Source of the DNA: Symsagittifera roscoffensis
Lineage: Eukaryota > Xenacoelomorpha > Acoela > Convolutidae
DNA: 64,000 nucleotides
Reading direction: 5' to 3'
Assembly (NCBI RefSeq): GCF_963678635.1
Contig: NC_087062.1
Location: 52,090,473 to 52,154,472, forward strand
Part shown: positions 32,601-45,439 of the stretch, piece after piece
Layout: each line of letters opens with the position of its first letter
Numbering within the stretch: the first letter of the stretch is position 1
Notes under the pieces: generated by a model
Told to the model about the DNA's origin: nothing
What the model saw: the letters and a program-made list of their open reading frames with translations, nothing else
Database searches by the model: none
Program-made: the position numbers and the translations under genes

Positions 32601-34205
32601 GTTGGCGTAAAAAAATTTCCAAGGGGCAGGTTTCCAAAAATTGTTGGATGTTTTTGACTATCTGTTTGAGGCCAACCATAATAATTTTTCGAGCTACAAA
32701 TAGCCTGTTTAAAAAAAAATTTTAGTTCCTTTTCAGGCCACAGCGATCTTTTCAGTTATTTTTCGGACAATTTTGATCAAAAATTGCATTTATTATGATC
32801 AAAATTAGTAGATATTGGCGCCAAAGACATTTTTAGAAAACTTTTAGTGCCCGTTGTTTAAAAATGAGTGTCTTAAAGTAAAACCAAAAGGGGCCCTTTG
32901 GGTGATGAGGAGTCAAATTCCTGAGGTTTAACACATTTGACCTTGTTTGACCCATGTCGCGTCTTAAGTTCGATCCGGAACCTTGTTGGATTCTCTGATT
33001 CTCTTTTAATCTATCCGTCTGATAGCAACAAACTGCAAAACACCGTTAACGTCACTGACTCCTCTTTTGTCCCTTTTTATTTTTAAACTTTTCTCTAAGT
33101 ATTTTAGTGGCGAAATTTTGTAGTTTGATTTTAGTTATTGCTTTCAAACGAATGAAAATTGTTTTTGTACAAAAACTCAGTCTTTTTGGTTTAAATGTGA
33201 ACCAGATTCTCACTCAGTTCAGAGAGTTAGTATTCTTTTCTATCATCGTTTCAGTATCATTGCTCTTTAAATATTTAAAAAGCCATTATGAACAACTAAT
33301 ATTGATTATGGCCCCCTTCCCTTTTGACAAAAAAACATGAAACCTTGATTGACTATCATTATCAATTTGTTCTGTTATTTAAACAACTTTTCAACGTATG
33401 ATTCAGTTTGCTAAATGGTGAGCCAGCTTAACATTATTTTTTACCGAGATACAGTTGTGTAACGACAGCTTTGAAGCTGGTCAAAAATTTTCCACTTTAT
33501 GACTTCAAGAAAAGTTCTTTCTCATCATTTATTAATTTTTTCTAGTATATGTAATCTATCTAAATTGAAGTTTGCATTGTTCAAATTTTCGGAGAAGAAA
33601 AAAGAATGCTCACTTTGAGCTTTTTTTCAAATCTCGCAGTTGAAATAATTTTGTTTTCAGAGTATTTTTTCTACCATCTGAAAAAAATTGATGCTCTGAG
33701 CTCAGCTTTAATTTTTTGCTAGCAAATGGGGATTTGAAAAGCTGATTTGGCCAATTTGGGATAATTAAGACCCACGTTTTTATATCGAGTGGCTTACAAT
33801 TTCTGGTCTTTTTTGAGGTAAACATCAAGATTTCAACAATTTTTACACAACAATGCCTGCTTTCAAACAAAAATATTTTGCCTCCAATCTTTTTTGTAAA
33901 TTTCTGGTGGTCGAAAACTCCTAATTTTGCCATGCTCTGAATTAAATTATTCGTGCTGTGAAGACTCATCAAGATATAGCACATGACAAACTGTTGTAGG
34001 TTGATAAACTATTTTTAAAATCAAAATAAATTGGTTTCGAATGGTGCAAGGAAAGTTTTTCGCTGCTTGTTGACAGTTGTCATCCTGTATTTTCATCTTC
34101 AAACATCTCATATTCTTCGAAATATTATGCAAATGGTGTCGAAATTTTAATATCATAGGAGTCAGTTATGCGCGATGAAAGCCCCAGTTAACAGCGTGTG
34201 AATAT
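29609..34205. other. Non-coding AT-rich stretch
   Basis: No gene is recognised. 31290-31400 is a GC-richer island discussed under findings. 32580-32880 is a diverged R2 copy (block GATATTGGCGCCAAAGAC). Short open frames at 30.8-31.1, 33.1 and 33.6-34.1 kb lack any protein-like pattern. Confidence 0.45.
32590..32880 (+). repeat. Dispersed repeat R2, copy 3 (diverged)
   Basis: It contains TTGGCGCCAAAGAC, preceded by the TTTTCGGACAATTTTGATC-type block that also occurs around 12170 in diverged form. Non-coding. Confidence 0.4.
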
Positions 34206-37200
34206 TTAGAATGCCATTCCAATTGTGTAACCGTCCTCAACGCCGAGGGATCGCCATTTGGATCTTGTGCCTCTGATGCAAATGTTGGTTGCTCTTAGTA
34301 TAGCGAATGAAATTCTACATCTCACCCAGCACATGACATGACTATATGGGCGGTCCCATTTTGATGCCAGGCCATCTGCTAGTCGTTTGAGGAAAAACGT
34401 GAACTCCGGTGCCAAAACACCATCTATTGAAGTGACAAGTTGAGTGCTTTTCTTCACAAGCTGGTCCATACTTATTTTTCTTCTCAATCTCTGCAGTTTT
34501 CAGTACATTCATGGGATTGCGGTTTTGGTAAGACGGAGCGTCAGTGTCTGTAACACGGATGTCGAACGACGCAGCCGACTGTCTATCCGAAACCCCACGA
34601 TGTGAAAGATCTGCAATTAGTGCCGGGGTTCCATTTTCTACATCTGGTTCTTTTACGACAGGTTCTTTTTTCACATCCTTCCACAAAATTGAAGCAAGAT
34701 CACCCACTGCGTCTCTTATTTCGTTGTGTCGTAGTGTTACCAGTCCGCCCTTCTTGCAAGAAAGTGCATGCTGTAAGTCAAAAGCTTGTTGAAATCCATC
34801 GCATCTCGAGAAAGAACGTACCTGACACATAGAGAGTCTCTGAACTCTGTGGCTGACAAATCAAAATTATCTTTCAACAAGGGCAGCGAAGTTAGCCACA
34901 AGGAACAGTTGTTGTCGATTGTTCTCCGGATCGCTCGCTTCTGATCTGCTGGTAAAACTGCAAGCAATTCATCGAGTTTATCTTTGTCCACAGCATTTTG
35001 TTTCTCCTCGTGGTTTTTTCTTGCTTCTCTCATCTTTGTTTTGTGTAGAGTTTGGTCGAAATCATCTTGGAGAAGGATCGAACTCACGAGACAGTCGGTT
35101 GCTTCACGTGAAGTGAAAATGCTAGTTCGGCACCTTCTATTGGATTTCGCACACCTAGTCTCCCTCTTTTGACAGGAAGTGAATACAAAACACGATCTGC
35201 GTGTGTGACACTAGAAGTTCCTAGAAAGCTTGGCAAAAAGTTTTCCTCCAACATCTTCTCGAGAGGAGCAAACAACTGCGACGTATCTTTGACTACTCTC
35301 TGGACAAAGTTCCATTCGCATTGCAGTGATCTTGTTAATCCAACTAAAGCGGCTTGAGGTTCTTTTTCTACCACTTTGGACAACTCGCCAAGACAATCCA
35401 ACCATTCTTGGACCTTTTTTAAAGTGAAGAGAATTTTGCCTTCATCAGAGCCAATAAATCCGCCCAAATATCTTCTACATTCAACTATTCTGATGCCAAA
35501 CCTGTCAAACAATTGATGAGCTTTTTCAACAAAGTTCAGGTGAACAACCAAATAACTTTTGCTTGGCTCGGGGTAATAGCCATACTTCGGGCCGTTTTCA
35601 GTCAAAGATGACAACCATTCAACCAGGTTTTCTAGTGCGCCGAGAGCTCCCGAATTATCTGCATACCATGTTTATAAATTCAAGTCTCGGTCTTTGAGTG
35701 ATTCAATCAAGGGCATCAATGAAACACCATAGAATAACATCGCTAGTGGATCACCCTGTGTAGTGCCTTCACTACTGAAAAGAAGTTCTGTCGTTCCTGC
35801 AACAATTAGCGGCGCATACCCTCTATGAGTGTTGAAAAGAAATCGTGAGTACCTTGGCCAAAGTATTCTAGCATTCCATAGAGCCGTTTCCCTGTTCAAT
35901 GCATTGAATGCATTTGAGGCATCCATCAGTAGAAGACCATGTCCGTCCTCTTTGGTGCTATTAAACAACTCCTCCACTGCGTGTACAGCTCCTTCTATTC
36001 CTGCTTTCACACCAGAAGCTAGTTGTTGAGATCCACAAGTTTGGTCGCTTCGGCCATACATTTACACATTATTCTTCGCAAACAATCAACTATGACAATG
36101 GGTCTAACTCCGGGGCACTTGTCCAAAGCGATCAGACGACCTGACATCAATGCTCGTATTTGGTTCCATGGAATAATTTCGTTAGCTATCTTTGTGATCA
36201 GCGCTGCCACTTCGTCTCTCAAAGCCGAACTGTGTCTTCCAAATCAAAGAAATGCGTCTTTCCAGTGTTCCGAAACTGTTCCTGAAGGTCCGGCTCCACC
36301 GTGCATTGACCTCGCAAATTTTTCTATATAAGAAGAAGCGATGGTTACTGTTTCTAACTCAGGTAAGCTCTCTACTTGTATTCTTGCTTCTTCTTTTGAC
36401 TGTTTTGCTACGGGATGTTTTTCTTTCAGAATGTCAATGACTAATTTTCTTGTTTTTGTTGTGGAATCAATAACTTCGTCATTTGGATGGAGCAAACCTC
36501 CGCCAGATCAGCTTGTCAGCCAACGCATGGCAGACCGAACTTTCCCTTCCATCATCATTCGTGCAAAAACCACTGCGGTGTGCTCGTCTTAAGATATGTT
36601 TTTTTTTCATAGGTTTCCTCGGTAGTTTTTGTGAACATCGCTTGGCTTCTTGTAGTAGAATATTGAACTTACTTTTTTCCCAGTCTTCAAATCGTCTTTC
36701 TATCAACGCTCTCACATCACGTGTGGTTTTTATCATTGGTTCCCGCTGTAAATTTAATCGGCTGAATACAAGAAGTCGTTTTGAACATTCGTTTTGGTTC
36801 AATCGGCAGACTTCTTTCGTTAAAAGATCAACGTATTTACGGCCAATGCTTCCCCACGGGACTAATTATAGTTTGCCTTGGATGTTCACACTCACAGTCC
36901 ATCTGTTCCCCAATTCAGTTTCTTGAACTTCCTTAGATATGTCGAGAGACCCTCCAAAGGCGTCAAACAAACAGTTTGTGACGTTTTCTGTAATGGGTAC
37001 GACAGGATAATGGTCTTGCTGACTGAGGGTCATAACACGAAGCTGTTGAGTCGCCCCAGTATGTTGTTCTTCATTTTCTATTTTGTCTTCGGTTTCGTTG
37101 TATGAATCCTCTTGTTCATCGTCACTAACTCTCTGCGACGCAGAAACGGAGTCCTCAATTGGATTTTCTTCCGAGTGATCACGAAAACCAAAATAAGACG

Positions 37201-37231
37201 GCGGTCTTATCGCTCTTTCGCTTCTCCTCAT
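34206..37231 (-). pseudogene. Non-LTR-type reverse transcriptase element, multiply broken, motif C mutated
   Basis: Pieces of one protein follow each other on the minus strand. 37231-36866 is a charged N-terminus; 36802-36479 a helical region (KTTRDVRALIERRFEDWEKS). 36495-36019 has ILKEKHP and PWNQIRALMSGRLIALDKC. 36061-35672 carries motif A (LLMDASNAFNALNRETAL) and motif B (TTQGDPLAM). The same frame then hits TAA and reads on into WYADNSGA, so the catalytic YADD is YADN. 35614-34206 is the thumb and C-terminal region in three frames, with LSCKKGGLVTLRHNEIRD and FDIRVTDTDAPSY, possibly an endonuclease-like domain, ending YSHVMCWVRCRISFAILRAT. The GRLIALDK/GTTQGDPLAM type is an abundant invertebrate and protist family whose clade I cannot name with certainty. 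No target duplication was found. Confidence 0.8.
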
Positions 37232-37256
37232 TTCGTGTCGGGGTTGACAAACTCCT

Positions 37257-37422
37257 CAATAGTTGCAATAGTTGCAATAGTTGCGATAGTTGCTTTTGTT
37301 GCAATAGTTACAATAGTTGCAATAGTTGCAATAGTTGCAATAGTTGCAATTGTTACAATAGTTGCAATAGTCGCAATAGTTGCAATAGTTGTAATAGTTG
37401 CAATAGTTGCAATAGTTGCAAT
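37257..37422 (+). repeat. 9-bp tandem repeat (GTTGCAATA)n
   Basis: About 18 slightly degenerate copies of a 9-bp unit. It lies just upstream (minus-strand sense) of the reverse transcriptase relic. Open frames across it, with repeats such as IVA or CNS, arise from the 9-bp period and are not genes. Confidence 0.92.
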
Positions 37423-37619
37423 ATTGTCAATGTTGATGTGGTTGTTATTGTTTTTTTTTGTATCTTTTTTCCTTTTCTTTTCTTGTTTAACAAGACACGT
37501 GCTGTGAAGACTTCATTTAAAAATCGGAAATCTAATGTGCATTTTTTTTGCGCGAAGAGTTATCCTCAACAAACCCGTTCCAAAAATATTTGAGGCAAGC
37601 TAATAGATTGCAATAATTA

Positions 37620-38200
37620 ATTGCACTCTTGCTATTTTCCAAAAAATTTAGGGTGTAAAATTTGATTTTTACAAAGAGTTGTTTGATACCGATAAAGAGG
37701 TAGTCAGAAATTTCAGAATATACGAGCAGTCTTGTTTATACAGTCAATTTTGGGTTTTTTTTTAACTCAGTATTTTTACGGAATTTTTAACACCATCTGA
37801 AAGATTGTTTTCCTGAACTCAAATTGAAAACGGCATTTTACTTGTGATCATTTGAAAATGTGGGTGATTGAAAATTGCTCATTAGAGACGATTAACTAGC
37901 GATAAATTGCGTCTGTATAACACGCGTGAACGGCGGATTAAAGCGTTCCAAATTGAACTGAGGCAAGTCATTTGGTCACCAGTCATTTGGTCGTTAGCAT
38001 ACAAGACGCTAAACACTTCCCTTAGGTTACATTAACGTGTGGTGGGATGAACTTAAAGAAAATTGATATTTGAAATATTTTTTTCCCTACTAGACTATCA
38101 GTTTCTCAAGAATTAAACTTTGAAATTTGCAGTGAAGCTCATTGGAAACATTCTTGGGTTTGCCCTGATTCACGAGTAGTCTTGTTATATTATTGATGTT
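37620..38200 (+). repeat. Foldback repeat R1, diverged forward arm
   Basis: It includes ACGAGCAGTCTTGTTTATAC near 37720, TCCAAATTGAACTGAGGCAA near 37950 and the outer end around TTTGCCCTGATTCACGAG near 38165. No gene. Confidence 0.55.
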
Positions 38201-39110
38201 CAGAAAATTTTGCGATTATAATCATTTATATTCGATTATAATCCAATTTTATGTCGCAAAAATTATCGTCAATTTTCGTTTTTTAAAAACCCAAGTTGTC
38301 CTCACAAAAAACAATGCTTTTTTATACATTTTTATACAAAAAAATGCTTTTCATACAATTCCACACATGGAATCTCTGAAAAAAAAAGTTTATCGTACCA
38401 ATGAATTGTGTATGATAGACCTTTTTTCATTTAACTACAACACAAAATCGAAAATTGAGGGAAATTTTTTTTATCCTTCATCACAAATTCATTACTAGAC
38501 TTTTCCGAAAACATTTCCGAAAACAAATTTTGAGCAAACTTGCCTTTGAGGTTGTCTAGAGTCACTTTTTCACGAAAAATAACTACAAACTACAAGGACT
38601 GATTGCATGCCGTCACAATTCATGCAGTCACTATGCAGTCACAATTCAAAATTTTAATTTTTCCATGCGCAGAAATTTTAAACCTGTCAGAAAACACTTC
38701 GCGGTTTTCAGCCTCTACACTTTTTACTTGATGAGAAAAATTTGTCGTATTTTTTTCAACAAAAGACAAAACTCAGTTTCTTTTCTAATTATTTGGAAAA
38801 AAATTTGTCATATAGAGTTATATGTGAGAAAAGGCTTGCATTGATTGTTTTTATGGAATTTTTTGTATTTATGACCATGTGGGAAATTGTGGGATAAGAT
38901 TTTTCCCTTAAAAAAACTGCATGAAAAGCAGTTTTGGTCAACGGGCAGTTTTATCAAAGGTTTCTCCTTTAAACAAACTGGAAGAAAGTTCAGTTGCAAG
39001 AAAATTCACGTACAGATTATAGTTTTTTTCCGATTTGTGAATTAAGACAAACCTCGTAAACTAATTTACATAAGCCCCGAACATGTTTTCTCATTAAAGA
39101 CCTTCAAGCA
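38200..39110. other. Non-coding; includes left copy of a segmental duplication
   Basis: No gene is recognised. From about 38977 the sequence is repeated almost exactly at 42428-42580 (starting ACTGGAAGAAAGTTCAGTTG) and runs on into the R1 arm in both places. Confidence 0.55.
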
Positions 39111-39116
39111 GACTAA

Positions 39117-39617
39117 AATTATCAAGAGTAATCGTATCAGGGCGAAGCCCTGAATGTTCTGACTGCCTTTCAAGGTTTATGGAGCAGTAATAACATTTAA
39201 AAAATAAATGTAGAAAAAAATGAATTTTTTTTTCTAAAAGTTGAGATTTAATTAAAATCATCCCCACACGCCATATAAAGTACAAAAGGATAGATTTCGC
39301 TCCTTGTAACAAATCAATTATGGCAAATAAGCTTCTTTCAACAATTTTGGAACGATTTCTAGGACGGATTAACTCTCCGCTTATGCGTTAATAGATTGTT
39401 AAATGTCCCAAATTAGCAAAAATGGCTGTCTTTAAACCCTCATAACTTCACGAAAAACAATCACAGGTAAAATATCTTTTCAAATTTAAGCTCCGGACAA
39501 CAATACCTTTCTAATGATATGAAAAAGTTCCGTTAAAAAGTCGAAAATTGTCTGAAGAAAAAAAAACCCATCCCGAGGACAAATATTCCGTTACTTTCGT
39601 ATCGAAAGTCGGAACAA
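39117..39617 (-). repeat. Foldback repeat R1, complete arm (reverse)
   Basis: About 500 bp, from the ATCAGGGCGAAGCCCTGA hairpin to CTTTCGTATCGAAAG and GTCGGAACAA. It closely matches 17073-17592. Confidence 0.7.
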
Positions 39618-41300
39618 CATGTCAGAACGCTAGCTCGATCAAAGCATTGACAAGTAGCGTTGACAGATTGGATTGCTTCACTCCACTCCTCAGTACTAGA
39701 AGAAAAAGGCGGTTCAACCAGTTGCATCTTTAGAAAATTAAGTTTAGTTGACAAACTCTTAGATAGCTGTCCTAATTCGGGAAGCTCTACCGCAGATTAA
39801 GCGTCTTTTTAAGAAGGTTTAACAAAAACGTGACAATTGTAATTCAGTCATCTGGTAAATTTTTTCCCTTCGTAGGCTGAAAATTTTGTCTATTAATTAG
39901 CAGTCCGCCCCGACGGTAGCGTGCCTGCAAGATAAATGTTGTTATCACGTTTATTTTGCAAATTTTCAAATTAAAAACACGCAAACCGAATGAGTCAATT
40001 CATTTTGTTCAAAATTAAGAAGAGAATAAAGTTGAACTGATGCAAGAATAAAATGTTTCCCTCCTAATTTTTGAAAAAATGAATTAAACCATTAGAATAA
40101 TGTATTTTTGTTTTCAAATTTCGCAAAATGGGTTGCTGCATGAAAATGCTAGCATGATCCATTCCAAAGTGTTTTAGTCCTCATCTTTTTCTGTCCAAAG
40201 TTAACCGAACAGAAAAAACTCGTAATTATGTTTTGTTCGTTTTATCCGGTTTTTTCTACATCAGCACTGAAGAAGCTTATTCAGCACAAAATGCCGAAAA
40301 GTTCGAGAAACTTCAAAGACATGCGCGAACAAAAATAATACAACTTAATCATTTATATCCTAAGAATTCGGCAAAAACAATTTGCCTATTGCAAAAAGAA
40401 TGGCTTCAATAACACAAATGTTTATAAAAATGAAAGAGAACTCATCAAAATCTTGCTTAGAAAGCACCACCTACTGTAGGTTTATTAGGTCAACTATCTC
40501 CTTTTGATTACTTCTTCAATCTTTTTTCGCTATATGAAATGATTATTTTTGAAAGAATGATTAATTCGATACAAGTCAATTGAATGAATTTTTGATTAGT
40601 AGAAGTATGTGCTCGTAAGAGGATTGCTGAAAGGTTAAAGAAAAACATCATGGTAGTCATAAACATTATTCGGTTGCTTTCCAAATTCAAATCGAGCTTC
40701 ATCAAGTTGTTCTTTGGACTGACGAGATTACTAGCCTTTCAATGTCATAAAGACTCGACCAATTGACCCAAACTGACCATAAAAGCTTAAAGTGATCTGT
40801 GAGTTTAAGAACTGAACCATTGGAAGCCATAAATTTTATTTCATTTTCTACTTTGGAGAGCTTCTGACAGACATGTGTTGAAAAGCTATCAATCAATTTT
40901 ATGTTCCCTTGCTCCGCATTCATACTTCAACTGTAGTTATTGAAACAGCGCTGCCACCAAAGAGCAATGATCAATCCCTTTTATTGCTACTGCACTTCTC
41001 AAAACTAAGTTGCAATTTGGCAAGAATCGAAGTCAAACAATTCGGAGAACCTCAAATAAATCCTCTTTTATAGGATCAAAATTTTGAATGATTCTTAGTG
41101 ATCGCACTTGTTTTCACTGGCAGTTCTCGAAGTTTCCTCAGGAAAACTATTAAAAACTGTTAAAACCTCGTCAACCTTTTTCTTCCGTCAAATGGAGAAA
41201 AACACTGAATTAATGAAACAATCACAAAACAGAATATTTTTTATCTAGTGACCAGTTAAAAACAGAAAAAATAGGTCACAATCAAAACAACCAGCTCATA
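39618..41300. other. Non-coding AT-rich stretch
   Basis: No gene is recognised; short frames on the minus strand around 40.5-40.9 kb have no recognisable pattern. Confidence 0.4.
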
Positions 41301-41309
41301 ATTAAAATT

Positions 41310-42050
41310 GTTCCGACCAGGAAGTCACGGAAAATTTGCGCTGGGGGTGGTTTTTCTCCAAATTTTTCACTAGATTTTGAATTTTTAAATTGAGTTTTTG
41401 ACAGATAATTTTTGTATCAGCCAAAAAGTATTGTTGGTGAGAGCTCAAACTACAAACGATATTTCACATGTAATCATTTTTTGTAAAGTTATGGTAGTTT
41501 TTAAATTGCCAATTTGGCCTATTTGGGGGTATTAACGCGTATAATATCTCGCGCTAATAACCCGTAAGCGGAGATTTATTGTCCCGAATTTCGAAGAACA
41601 CGGAATATTTATGCTCTGTGTGGTTTTTTTATTCAGTCAATTTCATCGATCAAAATAACTATTTTCAATAATTTTTTGTACCTCATTGAAGATTCTTGAG
41701 CTCAAACGTAAAAAGATATTTCACCTCTGATTATTTTTTGTTAAGTTCTGGGGTTGAAAAGTTGCCAAACTTGCCATTTCCTGGACTAAATTATGCGCGC
41801 TTTGAAGAGTTTATTCACAATGCTGATAGCGTACTGCGAGTTATCTATGCGTGGTAAAATTGTTCCAAATTGAATTGAGGCTAGCTAATTGGTCGTAATA
41901 ATTTCGTACGCATCAAAATATTACGCTTTGATATTGTCCAAAGTTTGCAGGTTTGCAATAATTTCTTTTCCCAAAAACTATTCGATATGAAGTAAGAGCC
42001 AGTCGGAACATTCAGGGTTTTGCTCTGATATACGAACAGTCTTGTTCCGT
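41310..42050 (+). repeat. Foldback repeat R1, forward arm(s)
   Basis: The left-end block (GTTCCGACC ... CTGGGGGTGG) occurs at 41310 and again, diverged, near 41580-41630, so two truncated arms are fused. The outer end lies at 42002-42050 with TCAGGGTTTTGCTCTGA and AGTCTTGTT. Confidence 0.6.
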
Positions 42051-42119
42051 CTTAGAAATTGTTCCAAGTTGAATTGAAGCTGGCTATTTAGTCTAATTAA
42101 AACTTCCTTCGCTATATAC

Positions 42120-42428
42120 AAACAAGACTGCTCGTATCAGGGCGAAGTCCTGAATGTTCTGACTGCTTTTTAAGGTCTATGAAGCAGTAATAACATGAAA
42201 AAATTTAACGTAATAAAACAAAATGAATCTTTTTTTTCTAAAATTTGAAATTTTTTATAAAAAACATCTTCCCAGACGCCATATAAAGTACAAAAGGATA
42301 GATTTTGCTCCTTTTTACAAATCAATTATGGCACATAAGCTCCTTTCAACCAATTTGGATCAATTTCTAAGACGGATTAAATCTCCGCTTACGCGTTAAT
42401 AGCGCGAAATATATCGCTCGTTAAACTG
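42120..42428 (-). repeat. Foldback repeat R1, truncated reverse arm
   Basis: It starts AACAAGACTGCTCGTATCAG and follows the complete arm to about ATATCGCTCGTTAAAC. It then jumps into the duplicated segment shared with 38977-39117. Confidence 0.65.
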
Positions 42429-42577
42429 ACTGGAAGAAAGTTCAGTTGCAAGAAATTCACGTACAGATTATAGTTTTTTTTCCGATTTGTGAATTAAGAC
42501 AAACCTCGTAAACTAATTTACATAAGCCCGGAACATGTTTTCTCATTAAAGACCTTCAAGCAGGCTAAAATTATCAA

Positions 42578-43510
42578 GACTAATCGTATCAGGGCAAAGC
42601 CCTGAATGTTCTGACTGCCTTTCAATGTTTATGGAGCAGTAATAACATTAGAAAAATAAATGTAGAAAAAAAATGAAGAAAATTTTTCTAAAAGTTGAGA
42701 TTTAAAAAAAATCATCCCCCACACACAATATAAAGTACACAGTGATGGATTTTGCTCCTAGTAACAAATCAATTATGGCAAATAATCTTCCCTCAACCAA
42801 TTTGGAACGTTTTTTTTTAACACGGATTAAATTTCTGCTTACGCGTTAATGGTGCGAAATATAATACGAGTTATTTGCCCCATATTAGCCAAAATGGTAT
42901 GCTTTAAATCCGCATAAATTTACAAAAAAAAGACAATAAAAAATAATACATTTTGAATGATTTAAGAAAAACCGGCAAAATTGGCTGGTTAAAAGTCGAA
43001 ATTTGCCTGAAAAAAAAAAATACCGCGAGCACAAATGTTCCAAATGTAATGGAATATTTGTGATCGGGGTGTTTTTTTTTGCTTCAGACAAAGTTTGACT
43101 TTTTAACTAAGAATTTTTGAAGGCATTTTTTTAAAAGCAGCCAAAAGTTATTGCAGTCATGGGCTCAAATTTGAAAAGATACTTTACCTGTGATCATTAT
43201 ACACATGGCCATTTTGGGAAAATTAACCCGCAATATATTTCGCATTTTAACGCTAAGCGGAGATTTAAGCCCTCAAAAAAATTGTTCCAAATTAGGTGAA
43301 ATAGGCTGTTTGTCGTAAATTCTATGGTACTAGGAAACAAATCTATCTTATTGTACTTTATATGGAGTTTGGGGGGATGGTTTAGAAAAGCTCAAAATTT
43401 TTAATTTTTTTTTTCGAAAACTCATCACTTTCTTAAAGAAAATACTGCGTTATAGACCTAAAAAGACAGTCGGAACATTCAGGGCTTTGCCCTGATACGA
43501 GAAGTCTTGT
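42578..43510. repeat. Foldback repeat R1, two arms head to head (~930 bp)
   Basis: A reverse arm (42578-43040) and a forward arm (43045-43510) are arranged as a large inverted repeat with a short central spacer. Both outer ends carry the CAGGGC-x3-GCCCTG hairpin and AAGACT/AGTCTT. This looks like the complete form of the R1 family. It has no coding frame. Confidence 0.65.
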
Positions 43511-44449
43511 ATTACTTTATTTTCAGTCGTTTGAATTATCGTCCTTTGAAGACTCTATCGAGGCTGCTTGCATATCAAGAAAAAACCCTGAATAATCCGA
43601 TTACCCATCAATTGGGCTCGAACAATTTTAAGCCAAAGAAAACGTTGGAAAACTGTATACATGGGACAAAATCGAATATCACGTATAAAAATATCAGTCC
43701 TTCCAAAATAGTGTGATCAACTAGCTAGCCTCAATTCAATTAAGAACGATTTTTTTTGAGCGGGATAAACTGCCTGGCGAAAATAATTTGCGTTGCGCTT
43801 CGACCATTATGAATAAAATCGTCAAAACAAGCATAAATTAGTCCAGGGCATACCAAAATTGGTAATTTTCTAACTCCCATTGCCTCAAAACCTGATACCA
43901 CCAAGTTATCAAAACTTAAACTTAAAGCAAATTTGCTCAAATTAAAGGCGAAGCCCAGAAAAATTCCTACTGCCTTTTTGGCTCCATTTTGTTGTCCTAA
44001 GCTCCAAAACTATTGTTTTGTCCTAGGTTCCATAACTATTGTTGGTCTAAGCTCCAAAACTATTCTTGTCCTAAGCTTAATTTTTTTATTGAAATGTTTC
44101 CTCTGTAGTCTTTTTTCGTACAATTATGGTGTCTTAAGAATTGCCAAATCGAGAAATTTGGGAGAATAATAGGTCAATATTTTTTGCGCTAATTAAAAAT
44201 GCGAAAGCGCCAGTATAATCCTAGTTAGAAAAAAAATTAAAATCGTTCCAACCTGAAATAAGGCATGCAATTTGGTCTATTTAGTACTTTGCTTCGTAAA
44301 AAAGACATCACTTTGTATTTTTATAGCGTGTGGGAGAAGATTATAAAAAAACTCATCATTTAAAAAAATTTAATCATTTTTTGAAATCTTCCTGGATTAC
44401 TTCAAAAAAGAACATCACTCCATATACCTTATAAAGCGGACGGAATATA

Positions 44450-45110
44450 AAGGGTTTTTGCCTTTTTGGCCTGTTTTTTTTTCAAAATTTTGACCGCGGC
44501 GCAGAAATTTTGGCCAGAACAGGGTCTTTGTAGTGTTTTGGGAGAGCTCGGAAAATCATTTTGGTCGACCTAAAAAATGGTCAACAAAAAAATTTTTTTG
44601 AAAATCGGCCCCTCTCGAGAAAATCCTAGATCAGCCCCTGGTTAACTTTATTCTGGATTCGAGTTTTCAGCCGATCGGAAACGAGCTTTTTTCACGCAGC
44701 AACATATAGTTGGCGACCATTTTTTAGGTTGAGTAACTCGACTTACCAAGCTCTCTCAAAGCTTGAAAGAGACCCTGTTTTGGTCAAACTTTAACCCCCC
44801 CCCCACTTAAAATCCGCTACAGAATTTATCATTCTTACAGAGCCATTTATATCAACGCGAAACGTGAATATACACGTATAATAAATACATTTTTGAATAG
44901 AAAATGTTTCCTAAATAGGTCGACCACCGAACGCTCTTAGAACACTATAAAGAAGTCATTTTGATAAAAAAATTTCCGGCGCTGCAATCAAATGTTTGAA
45001 GAAACCAGTCAAAAATGCCAATGAAAAAACCGGCCAAAAATGGAAGGTGCCCTAAAAAATTTTAGGGTTCGTCAGCCAAAAACGGATATCGCAAAATAGT
45101 ACAAAGGTAG
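44450..45110 (-). repeat. Dispersed repeat R2, copy 4 (reverse)
   Basis: It contains TTTGGGAGAGCTCGG and CTCTCGAGAAAATCCTAGAT, the inverse of the 11990 copy, then a second partial unit with ACCAAGCTCTCTCAAAGC. The ACCCCCCCCCC-type homopolymer near 44800 mirrors the G run at 13071. Confidence 0.5.
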
Positions 45111-45439
45111 ACCCTTTGGGTTTGCAGTAGGTCGAGTCCCTGAGTCACTGGCGGCGAAGGGTAGGAATGCATGCGAAAAAGGGACCATAATTACTCCTAT
45201 GCGTTCTGCTCTACCCATTACAATTTTCCTGATTGCTTGCCTCGATTGTTTCTCACCGAAGTATACGTGGACACGCCTTCTGAGTATTTCACCCACAGTC
45301 GAAAACAATTACTCTGAACACTCATCCTAATTCTTGTCCGCTCTTTTTTCTTATAATTTAAATCATTAAGCGCATGAATAGAAATTTAGGTGCATGAATA
45401 ATGGTTAAAAATTAGAAGTTACTAGACATATTTAACTAG

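Noticed and set aside
33107-34156. Several frames of 70-124 codons as host genes
   Set aside because: They lack any motif or codon pattern, have no homologous copy, and fit random expectation for AT-rich DNA.
37112-37593. Plus-strand frames of 131 and 144 codons with IVAIVA and CNSCNS repeats
   Set aside because: They are translations of the 9-bp tandem repeat and random flanks.
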